Source: Anaerosporobacter mobilis DSM 15930
Lineage (GTDB): Bacteria > Bacillota > Clostridia > Lachnospirales > Lachnospiraceae
Direction: 5' to 3'
DNA: 64,000 bases
NCBI RefSeq assembly: GCF_900142955.1
Contig: NZ_FRCP01000005.1
Span: 248,001 to 312,000 of the forward strand
Part shown: positions 44,451-51,458 of the stretch, in pieces
How positions within the stretch are numbered: position 1 is the stretch's first letter
Layout of the letters: each line of letters starts with the position of its first letter
Position numbers and translations under genes: made by a program
The notes under the pieces: model-generated
What the model saw: only the letters and a program-made list of their open reading frames with translations
Database searches by the model: none
What the model was told of the DNA's origin: nothing

Positions 44451-44609
44451 TTACTCTTCTTGTGATTCACAATTTCCAATGCACTCTCCAAGTGTTACAT
44501 TCTCCAAATTGTCAGTAAGTTCACAGAAGCATAGTACTTCTCCAATTGCATTAACTTTACCTCCAATTGCATGTTTACATTGTTTTGCTATTTTATTTCC
44601 ATCTTTCAC
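44451..44609 (-). CDS. Small Cys-rich protein, 52 aa
   Basis: A GTG start with GGAGG eight bases upstream opens a 52-codon frame. The protein begins MKDGNKIAKQCKHAIGGKVN, then AIGEVLCFCELTDNLENVTL, then GECIGNCESQEE, with five Cys (11, 27, 29, 43, 47), including C-x-C and C-x3-C pairs. No hydrophobic segment. It follows the 69-aa gene by 22 bases and precedes the 44-aa gene by 25 bases, so the three are one transcript. The Cys pattern suggests metal binding. No family recognised. Confidence 0.6.
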   Translation of the reverse strand: MKDGNKIAKQCKHAIGGKVNAIGEVLCFCELTDNLENVTLGECIGNCESQEE

Positions 44610-44631
44610 AAATACTACCTCCACTAAAATA

Positions 44632-44841
44632 TCACTTTAAATTAATAATTAAAATTCCATTTTCTTGTAATTCCGTATTGTATCCAGTATTAAAGTTTTC
44701 ATGGCACATACATAACAATGAACGCTGATATGGATTTAAACTATTTAATTCTATACTTTTGTTGGTTTTAGTGTTAAACAAGTCATAAGGTTTACCTTTT
44801 AGTGTGTATACCATATCTTCTACTTTGTATGATTTTCTCAT
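44632..44841 (-). CDS. Small protein, 69 aa
   Basis: Starts MRKSYKVEDMVYTLKGKPYD and carries PYQRSLLCMCHENFNTGYNT with a C-x-C pair (residues 44 and 46) that resembles the LCFC of the next protein; ends NGILIINLK. GGAGGAGG lies five to seven bases before the ATG at 44841; the open frame to 44871 starts upstream of that site and is rejected. First of three tiny genes. No family recognised. A diverged repeat (44857-44882) lies directly in front of the ribosome binding site. Confidence 0.65.
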   Translation of the reverse strand: MRKSYKVEDMVYTLKGKPYDLFNTKTNKSIELNSLNPYQRSLLCMCHENFNTGYNTELQENGILIINLK

Positions 44842-44856
44842 TATCTGCCTCCTCCA

Positions 44857-44882
44857 AATATCAATTAACAATTTCGAATTTT
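44857..44882 (-). repeat. Diverged cassette repeat, copy 6
   Basis: Minus strand AAAATTCGAAATTGTTAA then TTGATATT, most like copy 5. It lies between the NUDIX terminator and the 69-aa gene. Confidence 0.5.
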
Positions 44883-44883
44883 A

Positions 44884-44922
44884 GGTAAAAAAACTACCAA
44901 CTCTATATTAATAGTTGGTAGT
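44884..44922 (-). terminator. Terminator of the NUDIX gene; dispersed terminator repeat
   Basis: ACTACCAACT / AGTTGGTAGT stem (44893-44902 with 44913-44922) followed by TTTTTTTACC on the minus strand. Stem and loop match the MerR terminator at 14581-14620 almost base for base. Confidence 0.88.
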
Positions 44923-44973
44923 CTGGGTGTACGTATTAAATTATTCTGTATAAAGCTTCTCATAAAACTAGAA

Positions 44974-45432
44974 TTACTTAATCAATCCTAACTTTATTTT
45001 ATTATCTAATTCCCACAATGCAGTCTTATTACTATCATATTGAAGTCGTTTGTTTGCAATTTCATAACCAACCCATTCATATTCTATATGTTCATGAGAT
45101 AATTCCAACTTTGTTCTATCTAAGTTAACTGCAAAAGAATATTCTGGGATAACAAGACATTCTTCTCCCCATACTTTTCTTGCTTTACTAAAACAAGAAG
45201 TCGGTATACTACTAATTGTATCTAAAGCACTATACTTACTGCTCATATCTATACCAGCTTCTTCATACGCTTCTCGTTTTGCTGAGACTAACTCAGATAC
45301 ATCTTCATCTTCACCACCTCCAGCAATGAATTGCCATGCATCCATATCGCTTCTATGAAAGATACCATATTTCACAGTGTCATTTTCTATGTAGTACGGA
45401 ATAATTAATACCTGATATTTTGCTCTTGCCAT
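44974..45432 (-). CDS. NUDIX hydrolase
   Basis: A 152-aa pyrophosphohydrolase that would cleave a nucleoside diphosphate linked to another moiety. The fold begins ARAKYQVLIIPYYIENDTVK and the Nudix helix is GGGEDEDVSELVSAKREAYE then EAGI. The catalytic R-E-x-x-E-E-x-G core is intact, but the first Glu of the classical 23-residue box is displaced. GAGGTGAGTATA precedes the ATG at 45432; a GTG three codons upstream lies inside that site. It has a repeat-derived promoter and the shared terminator. Confidence 0.88.
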   Translation of the reverse strand: MARAKYQVLIIPYYIENDTVKYGIFHRSDMDAWQFIAGGGEDEDVSELVSAKREAYEEAGIDMSSKYSALDTISSIPTSCFSKARKVWGEECLVIPEYSFAVNLDRTKLELSHEHIEYEWVGYEIANKRLQYDSNKTALWELDNKIKLGLIK

Positions 45433-45475
45433 TATACTCACCTCATGTATTTTCTGTGTTAATTAAATAATGTTT

Positions 45476-45504
45476 ATAATACCATTTATCCAACCAACTA
45501 TCAA
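45476..45504 (-). promoter_or_regulatory. Promoter of the NUDIX gene, -35 supplied by a repeat
   Basis: TTGATA (45499-45504) and TATTAT (45476-45481) with a 17-base spacer, the same layout as at 42541-42569; -35 lies at the end of repeat copy 4. Confidence 0.6.
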
Positions 45505-45523
45505 TATTCAGTTTTCAATGTTC
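45496..45523 (-). repeat. Cassette repeat, copy 4
   Basis: Minus strand GAACATTGAAAACTGAATA then TTGATAGTT, the copy closest to consensus. Confidence 0.82.
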
Positions 45524-45817
45524 CATAGTTACTTAAACTATCATTTTCTTTTCTACACAATATTCTTTTATATGTGTTATAACGTAACGACGATATTAAC
45601 TCTCATTATTAACTTTCACCTGATAATACATATTAATCATCGACGAAGCATTAAACAAAGCAGTCAACATATAATTCTATATATTTCTCACTTTTGTCCG
45701 ATTCTCTTGCATGTAGTCAATTTGTTGTCTAATATATCGCATATACTTAGACACACTCCCTCCTTCTGCTGAAGAATGTAGTTCTGTATTCGATCTCGGT
45801 ATATTTTAGAAGATAGC
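45524..45817 (-). other. Gap between the NUDIX cassette and tsf
   Basis: No secure gene. On the minus strand AAGGAGGGAGT precedes a GTG at 45754 that opens a 25-codon frame (MSKYMRYIRQQIDYMQENRT, then KVRNI) ending in TAG; the same frame runs 27 more codons to a TAA. This may be the relic of a small gene. The plus-strand open frame 45470-45772 has no ribosome binding site and covers the repeat. Confidence 0.3.
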
Positions 45818-45879
45818 AAAAAGGCCCCAAACACCTTATATATCATGTAAAAACCGATAATATAAGGCGTTTGGAGCCT
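45818..45879 (-). terminator. Terminator of rpsB-tsf
   Basis: Stem of about 20 bp with two mismatches (45822-45841 with 45860-45879), then TTTTTGC on the minus strand, 37 bases after tsf. Confidence 0.88.
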
Positions 45880-45915
45880 CTGTAAGTTTAAATTATATTA
45901 TATTGAAAACTTCGC

Positions 45916-46842
45916 TTATTTAGCCATTTGAGCAGCAACTTCTGCAGCAAAATCTTCTGATTTCTTTTCGATACCTTCGCCAGTTTCGAAACGAACGAAG
46001 CTCTTAATTGTGATATCAGCACCGATTTCTTTAGCAGCTGTTTCAACATATTTTTTTACTGTTAAGTCTTCATCTTTGATGAAAGCTTGTTCTAATAAAC
46101 AAACTTCTTTTAATTGTTTGTTTAAACGACCAATGATCATTTTTTCAATGATGTTTTCTGGTTTATCTGGGTTTTCGTTCATAGCTTGAGCTTTTAAGAT
46201 TTCTTTTTCGTGCTCTTTGTAATCAGCTGGAACTTCATCAGATGATAAATATTTAGGAGCGATAGCAGCGATTTGCATAGCTACATCTTTAGCAACAGTC
46301 TTAGTTTGGTCATTCACTACAGTAGTTTCAACTTCAACTAAAACACCTACTCTACCACCAGCGTGGATGTATGATTCAACAAATCCGTTTTCAGCAACGA
46401 TTTTTTCGAATCTTCTGATGTTCATGTTTTCACCGATAACAGCGATTTGAGCAGCTAGAGCTTCTTTAACTGTCATATTTGTATCAGGAGCCCAAGCTTC
46501 TGATAAGAAAGCTTCGATATCTGTAGCTGTAGTTGAAGCTGCTTGAGCTGCTACATCTGCTACATAGCTTTGGAATTTTTCGTTTTTAGCAACGAAATCT
46601 GTTTCACTGTTAACTTCTACGATAGAAGCTACTTTACCATCTGCAGATACGTTAGTTGCTACAAGACCTTCAGCTGCGATTCTACCAGCTTTCTTTTCAG
46701 CTGCAGCTAGTCCTTTTTCTCTTAAGAATTCTACTGCTTTGTCCATATCACCATCAGTTTGTGCAAGAGCTTTTTTACAATCCATCATTCCTGCACCTGT
46801 CATTTCTCTAAGTTCTTTTACCATTGACGCTGTAATAGCCAT
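45916..46842 (-). CDS. tsf: Translation elongation factor Ts
   Basis: Nucleotide exchange factor for EF-Tu. The UBA-like N-terminus reads ITASMVKELREMTGAGMMDC then KKAL. The core contains IVEVNSETDFVAKNEKFQ near 73 (the T-D-F-V motif that inserts into EF-Tu) and NMNIRRFEKI near 138. 308 aa, within the usual range. It lies 244 bases downstream of rpsB with two hairpins between, and ends in a strong terminator, so it is no longer linked to pyrH. Confidence 0.97.
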   Translation of the reverse strand: MAITASMVKELREMTGAGMMDCKKALAQTDGDMDKAVEFLREKGLAAAEKKAGRIAAEGLVATNVSADGKVASIVEVNSETDFVAKNEKFQSYVADVAAQAASTTATDIEAFLSEAWAPDTNMTVKEALAAQIAVIGENMNIRRFEKIVAENGFVESYIHAGGRVGVLVEVETTVVNDQTKTVAKDVAMQIAAIAPKYLSSDEVPADYKEHEKEILKAQAMNENPDKPENIIEKMIIGRLNKQLKEVCLLEQAFIKDEDLTVKKYVETAAKEIGADITIKSFVRFETGEGIEKKSEDFAAEVAAQMAK

Positions 46843-46979
46843 GTTCGAATACCTCCGTTATAATTTACGTTTCCGTTTTTTATTCTTATTATGAGTAGCG
46901 TAAACGCTCTCTTTATAATACAAAACTAATACACATCATTCATAGAATTGACATGCAAAGTATTAATTTATTCATAAAC

Positions 46980-47053
46980 AATAGAAAGTACGCTTTGCGA
47001 ACTTTCTATTATCATGAATAATGCTTCAACCGGGTAACCCTGGCTGAAGCATT
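46980..47053 (-). other. Two tandem hairpins between rpsB and tsf
   Basis: AATGCTTCA / TGAAGCATT (47020-47028 with 47045-47053) and AATAGAAAGT / ACTTTCTATT (46980-46989 with 47001-47010, extended by CGC / GCG across one mismatch). Neither is followed by a clear T-run, so they more likely slow, process or partly terminate the transcript than end it. Confidence 0.6.
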
Positions 47054-47086
47054 ATCGCAAGCCCATTATGGGTATGAATAATCAGA

Positions 47087-47815
47087 TTAAGCTTCTACTG
47101 CTTCTTCAACAGGAGCTTCATCGTTTAATTGAGCACCTTGATTAGCTTCGATAACTGCATCAGCCATCTTAGCAACGATTAATTTAACTGCTCTGATTGC
47201 ATCATCATTACCAGGAATTACGAAATCTAATTCTTCTGGATCACAGTTAGTATCAGCGATACCAATTAGTGGAATTCCTAATGTATGTGCTTCTTGAATA
47301 CAGATTCTTTCTTTCTTAGGATCAACAACGAAGATTGCATCTGGGATGTTCTTCATGTTCTTGATACCACCAAGATTCTTTTCAAGTTTTTCTTGCTCTT
47401 TCTTAAGATTGATAACTTCTTTCTTAGGAAGAACTTCGAAAGTTCCGTCTTCTGCCATAGTTTCGATAGCTTTTAATCTTTCAATTCTACCTTGGATAGT
47501 CTTGAAGTTTGTAAGCATACCGCCTAACCATCTTTCGTTTACATAGTACATTCCGCAACGTTCAGCTTCTGATTTAACAGAATCTTGAGCTTGTTTCTTA
47601 GTACCAACGAAAAGAACAGTACCACCATCAGCTACGATATCTTTAATAGCATTGTAAGCTTCATCTACTTTACCTACAGATTTTTGTAAATCGATAATAT
47701 AGATACCGTTTCTTTCAGTGTAGATGTACTCTGCCATTTTAGGGTTCCATCTTCTAGTTTGGTGTCCGAAATGTACACCAGCTTCAAGTAATTGTTTCAT
47801 TGATATAACGCTCAT
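47087..47815 (-). CDS. rpsB: 30S ribosomal protein S2
   Basis: Ribosomal protein of the small subunit. It starts MSVISMKQLLEAGVHFGHQT, followed by RRWNPKMAEYIYTERNGI. NERWLGGMLTNFKTI lies near 92, and DAIFVVDPKKERICIQEA and GIADTNCDPEELDFVIPGND near 160-200. The acidic C-terminal tail (VEEAVEA) is common in Firmicutes. 242 aa. TGGAGG lies upstream of the ATG. It has a strong promoter at 47918-47946 and a leader of about 95 bases that may carry autoregulation. Confidence 0.98.
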   Translation of the reverse strand: MSVISMKQLLEAGVHFGHQTRRWNPKMAEYIYTERNGIYIIDLQKSVGKVDEAYNAIKDIVADGGTVLFVGTKKQAQDSVKSEAERCGMYYVNERWLGGMLTNFKTIQGRIERLKAIETMAEDGTFEVLPKKEVINLKKEQEKLEKNLGGIKNMKNIPDAIFVVDPKKERICIQEAHTLGIPLIGIADTNCDPEELDFVIPGNDDAIRAVKLIVAKMADAVIEANQGAQLNDEAPVEEAVEA

Positions 47816-47917
47816 AATTTACCTCCATTTGGTTGATTTCTTCCGTATATTTCAACTTACTAACAGACCATTACGGCACCCTGTCAGAAATCAATATACG
47901 TGTATTTTAACATAGCA

Positions 47918-47946
47918 AGTATATCACATGAATTTACATATGACAA
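47918..47946 (-). promoter_or_regulatory. Promoter of rpsB-tsf
   Basis: TTGTCA (47941-47946) and TATACT (47918-47923) on the minus strand with an exact 17-base spacer, preceded by an A-rich stretch (AAAAAAAGC) that could act as an UP element. Confidence 0.78.
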
Positions 47947-48016
47947 GCTTTTTTTACTTTATTTTAATTCTTGCTAATAAGACTCTACTCTTCTAGTGAT
48001 AGCAATCAGATAACTG

Positions 48017-48643
48017 CTATTTCTTTCTTGTAATTATATCCGCTATCTTCTTATAAGTAGCATCCAGGGGAATCAGGTATTCTCCAACTAGTATTTTGCT
48101 TGAATAACCTTGTTCTGACATATAGATACGAAATTCATCTATATCTTCTATAACTCCCTTTTCATTTAACAACTTTCCCACGCTAGTAGCTGTCATCCCG
48201 GAAGTGATTTTAATTGGAGTATAGTCAATGGATATTATCATACCCTTATCTTTCGTTGAGTCCATATCGGATTCTACTTTATCATTACCATCTTTATTAT
48301 TTTGTTGATCATCATCATTGGATTCTTTTAATTGATCGTCTTCTGCATCTTGTTCATCTTTTGCATCTTGTTCATCTTTTGCATCTTGTTCTTCTTTTGC
48401 ATCTTGTTTTTTTTCTTGGCTTTGTTCTTCTTTTGAATCATTTTGTTCAACAGAAGTAGTATCGTCCGATGCATTCATTATCATTCCATAACCCATGGCT
48501 TTTTCCATAATTTCTTCTTTTGTTAATGCATTTTCTCTTATTATTCTGCTACGAGAGGCTTGTAATGACAGCGACATTACAATAGCTGTGAATACAATCC
48601 CCATTCCTAGCCCACGAATAAAGTATCTTAGTTTTAATTTCAT
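48017..48643 (-). CDS. Membrane-anchored protein with acidic repeats and an MltG-like domain
   Basis: A 208-aa protein with one N-terminal membrane helix (about 8-27, FIRGLGMGIVFTAIVMSLSL). An extracellular acidic linker (about 60-125) follows, with tandem six-residue repeats E-Q-D-A-K-D/E. The C-terminal domain (about 135-205) reads IKITSGMTATSVGKLLNEKG then VIEDIDEFRIYM and resembles the LysM-like region of MltG/YceG proteins, without their catalytic part. It is the last gene of the motility operon, just upstream of the rpsB promoter. Function unknown; a wall-contact role is possible. Confidence 0.7.
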   Translation of the reverse strand: MKLKLRYFIRGLGMGIVFTAIVMSLSLQASRSRIIRENALTKEEIMEKAMGYGMIMNASDDTTSVEQNDSKEEQSQEKKQDAKEEQDAKDEQDAKDEQDAEDDQLKESNDDDQQNNKDGNDKVESDMDSTKDKGMIISIDYTPIKITSGMTATSVGKLLNEKGVIEDIDEFRIYMSEQGYSSKILVGEYLIPLDATYKKIADIITRKK

Positions 48644-48675
48644 ATGCGAACCAAACCTTCCTAACCAATAACAAA

Positions 48676-49368
48676 TTAATTCTGCTTATAAAGATTTAAT
48701 ACGAAACTCACTTCGCCTTTTCCTAAATCTAAAGTCTTAGCAATTTCAGTAATACTCTTCCCTTGCGTATATAACTTCATAATCTCTTGGTTGTTATTTT
48801 GTTTATCTTCATCTGTAAATTCTTGTTCATTATATGAATAATTCGTATTATTAACAAGCATAGCTGCCTCTTCGTCATTAATACCTTGAATCTCTCTCTC
48901 TGGCTCTGTGACTTTACTATCTATTACAGTTGAATTATTAGTATCTGTTTGGTTTTCTAAATCGTTACTTTTAGATTCTGAATCCTTTGTTTTGTTTTCT
49001 TTCTTACAATAATTTTCTTTCATAGCATTTTCTTTTTCATTAAGCATATTATACAGGAACACTACTTCCATATGGTTTTGCTCTATCTTCTCAAGAATCT
49101 GCTCTGAATACTCACTAATAGCCATTATTTTTTCATTAGTTACCTTATTAAGATCGTTTTCCGTCTTAACAATGGTTGCTTCTGATATCTTTTCTAAATT
49201 TTCTTCCAGCGTGTTTTGTATTACAAGTAAATGCTCCTCATCTAGTCCTATTATTGAATTAGTCACTTCTTCCTTTTTCCCCTTAGAAGTAACCTTCTCT
49301 GTGAAAAAGAAACTTACTCCAATTAAGACTAAACCAAGAATTAACATGCATACCTCAAATACCGTCAT
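48676..49368 (-). CDS. DUF6115 family protein, SwrB-like
   Basis: A 230-aa protein: N-terminal membrane helix (VCMLILGLVLIGVSFFF), a long predicted coiled-coil and charged region (about 30-190), and a C-terminal DUF6115 helix-turn-helix-like end, NQEIMKLYTQGKSITEIAKT then LDLGKGEVSFVLNLY. In Bacillus the gene after sigD in this place is swrB, whose protein activates flagellar assembly; layout and position are similar. Homology to SwrB itself is inference. It overlaps nothing and sits 32 bases before the MltG-like gene. Confidence 0.7.
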   Translation of the reverse strand: MTVFEVCMLILGLVLIGVSFFFTEKVTSKGKKEEVTNSIIGLDEEHLLVIQNTLEENLEKISEATIVKTENDLNKVTNEKIMAISEYSEQILEKIEQNHMEVVFLYNMLNEKENAMKENYCKKENKTKDSESKSNDLENQTDTNNSTVIDSKVTEPEREIQGINDEEAAMLVNNTNYSYNEQEFTDEDKQNNNQEIMKLYTQGKSITEIAKTLDLGKGEVSFVLNLYKQN

Positions 49369-49383
49369 ATACTTTCTCCTAGC

Positions 49384-49701
49384 TTATATTTTAATATCAA
49401 ATGAACTTCTATTAGTAGGAGGAGTATTAACATGGGTTTCTTCTTGTTTCTTTTTCCCCTTCTTGTTTCTCTCTCCTAATGATTGTCCATTCCCTTTTTC
49501 TTTCGCATCATAACGCATTTCTTTGTATTCACCCTTTTTAGTTTCCACCGTTTTGTTCTGTTCATGCTTTATGTGTTGTTGAAACATACTGTTCATCTGC
49601 GCTTGTTCTTGTGCAGGTCGCTGCATCTCAACATGTCTAATTTGAGACACTTCGTTTGTACGAGGTACCAATGTTAACATATCTACTTGAGAAATTGACA
49701 T
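49384..49701 (-). CDS. Hypothetical protein of the motility operon, 105 aa
   Basis: Hydrophilic, Gln-, Lys- and Glu-rich, predicted mostly disordered. It starts MSISQVDMLTLVPRTNEVSQ, and a basic stretch (ERNKKGKKKQEE) lies near residue 80. No membrane segment or known domain. GGGAGG lies before the ATG. It is tightly placed between the DUF342 gene (21 bases) and the DUF6115 gene (15 bases), so it belongs to the operon. No function can be assigned. Confidence 0.7.
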   Translation of the reverse strand: MSISQVDMLTLVPRTNEVSQIRHVEMQRPAQEQAQMNSMFQQHIKHEQNKTVETKKGEYKEMRYDAKEKGNGQSLGERNKKGKKKQEETHVNTPPTNRSSFDIKI

Positions 49702-49722
49702 AAGATCCTCCCTTTCTATAGG

Positions 49723-51327
49723 CTAATTCAAACCTAACACCTTAATATCCGCTCTATCTTTAACAAACTGGCAATGATGTTCTGTAGTCTTAATAATGTA
49801 TACTACACTTCCAATTGATATACGCACACCCGAATACGCCATGTTTTCTACTACAACTTTACCATTAATATTTTCTTCCATCTTCTCTTGCAATTGATCG
49901 TATTGTTTTATTAATGGTTCAAGCACTTTATCTAATTCAGCATTTTGTATCGACAATTTTTGTAAATGTTGTAATTTCTCAGTTGATAGTTTCTCTCCAC
50001 ACATAACCTTTTTCTTAAATAACGTTAGAATTTGAACTATTTTATCTTTTTCTTCTTGCAGTGATACAATTTTCACTTCACAATCTCTATATGAATCGAC
50101 TAATGTTGGGTCAACTCCCACTTCAAGTACTGTAGAAGTACCCATAGTTGATCCCGCAGTTTTTAAGCGAATAAGCGAACCCGCTTTAATCTCCCCACCA
50201 GTTACTAAGCCTTTCCTACCACTAACAACAACATCTGTCCTAGCATATACCTTACTGTGTAGGATTGTTTCAGTATCAACATAGCCACCCGACTTAACAG
50301 TTGAACTTTCAATGAACTTACTTAATATGTTACCCTCAGCTTGTAGAAGTCCGCGATTCATACCTTGAATTCCACGTTTTAAAATAATATGTCCCTCACT
50401 ATATAATTTTGCTCCTTCAACAACACCATCTACAATAATATCACCTTTTGCTCGTACCGTAAATCCAGTTCTAACATTCCCCTTTACATAAACATTCCCG
50501 TCATATGTAATATCGCCTGTTGAAGTATCAACATCGGCTAGTACTTCCAGTGTATCCGATACAAAAACCTTGTCATCTGCTAATTCAACATGGCCTGATA
50601 CACCAGAATACATCTTTAAGCCATCCTCTGACATGTAGATGTTATTTCCATGTCTCAAGATCTTATTAACAATCTTTTGTGGCCGTATTATATTACCAAG
50701 TACATCAATTCCTGGAACCCCTGCATCAGCTGGAACTAGCTCAGCTAATAATTGATCTTTATTAACATGACTAATCATATCTAGTTGATGAAAATCAACG
50801 GATCCATCTTCATTATGCTTTGGTTGTAATGTACGATCAGTCTGGAAATAATACTTAATTACTGCACTCTTTCCCTCTACAGCATCTAAGCCTTTCGCAA
50901 TAACTATATTAGTGTTATAGCACCGTTCTCTTAGAAATTCAGCAATAGCTGTACTTTGTATCCCATACTTAATTCCTTCTCTTGTTAAATTTGATTTAAT
51001 ATCTTCATTATCTAATAATTTTCCATTGATTGAAGGTGGATACCATTTAGCAAAAGCAGTTTTCCTATCATCTGATATGGTTATTGTCATCAATTCCATA
51101 ACAGGTAGCATAATATCCTCACTTAATTTAACTTCTGTTTCTTCAACCAAAGAAACTACCTCTGTATGTAATTTTTTAATGTCATAATTATTAACCTTAA
51201 CTTTTGATAGGTATGCTGATATTTCATCTATAGTTACAGATAAGCCACCTTGCATGTTGGGAACTAGATGTATATACACTCCGTCATCTTTCATGTGTAA
51301 ATAAAAATATCCATTTTTCTGTTTCAT
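49723..51327 (-). CDS. DUF342/FapA family protein
   Basis: A 534-aa member of the FapA (flagellar assembly protein A) family. The N-terminal half has the family domain including LVPADAGVPGIDVLGNII near 190. The middle and C-terminal half is a polymer-like right-handed beta-helix (VYVKGNVRTGFTVRAKGDII then VDGVVEGAKLYSEG), followed by a coiled coil (EEKDKIVQILTLFKKKV). Family members occur near fliA and chemotaxis genes and have been linked to flagellar placement or assembly, though the mechanism is not settled. It lies 130 bases after fliA. Confidence 0.85.
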   Translation of the reverse strand: MKQKNGYFYLHMKDDGVYIHLVPNMQGGLSVTIDEISAYLSKVKVNNYDIKKLHTEVVSLVEETEVKLSEDIMLPVMELMTITISDDRKTAFAKWYPPSINGKLLDNEDIKSNLTREGIKYGIQSTAIAEFLRERCYNTNIVIAKGLDAVEGKSAVIKYYFQTDRTLQPKHNEDGSVDFHQLDMISHVNKDQLLAELVPADAGVPGIDVLGNIIRPQKIVNKILRHGNNIYMSEDGLKMYSGVSGHVELADDKVFVSDTLEVLADVDTSTGDITYDGNVYVKGNVRTGFTVRAKGDIIVDGVVEGAKLYSEGHIILKRGIQGMNRGLLQAEGNILSKFIESSTVKSGGYVDTETILHSKVYARTDVVVSGRKGLVTGGEIKAGSLIRLKTAGSTMGTSTVLEVGVDPTLVDSYRDCEVKIVSLQEEKDKIVQILTLFKKKVMCGEKLSTEKLQHLQKLSIQNAELDKVLEPLIKQYDQLQEKMEENINGKVVVENMAYSGVRISIGSVVYIIKTTEHHCQFVKDRADIKVLGLN

Positions 51328-51458
51328 GTTATTCCCCCACTTTCGTCATTAACAGATACATTAAGGATCTGCCAGTCCTTCTCCATTATTATACATTTAT
51401 ATCTTGGTACTAAAACAAGTCCTCTGAAACCTTTTACGATAAAGAGAACTTGTCGTTA

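Noticed and set aside
42485..45530. Integron cassette array with attC sites
   Set aside because: The repeats lack the GTTRRRY core and paired L/R boxes of attC sites, and no integron integrase is seen in the window.
45470..45772. 100-codon plus-strand open frame
   Set aside because: No ribosome binding site, composition of AT-rich noncoding DNA, and it covers a repeat copy and the promoter of the NUDIX gene.
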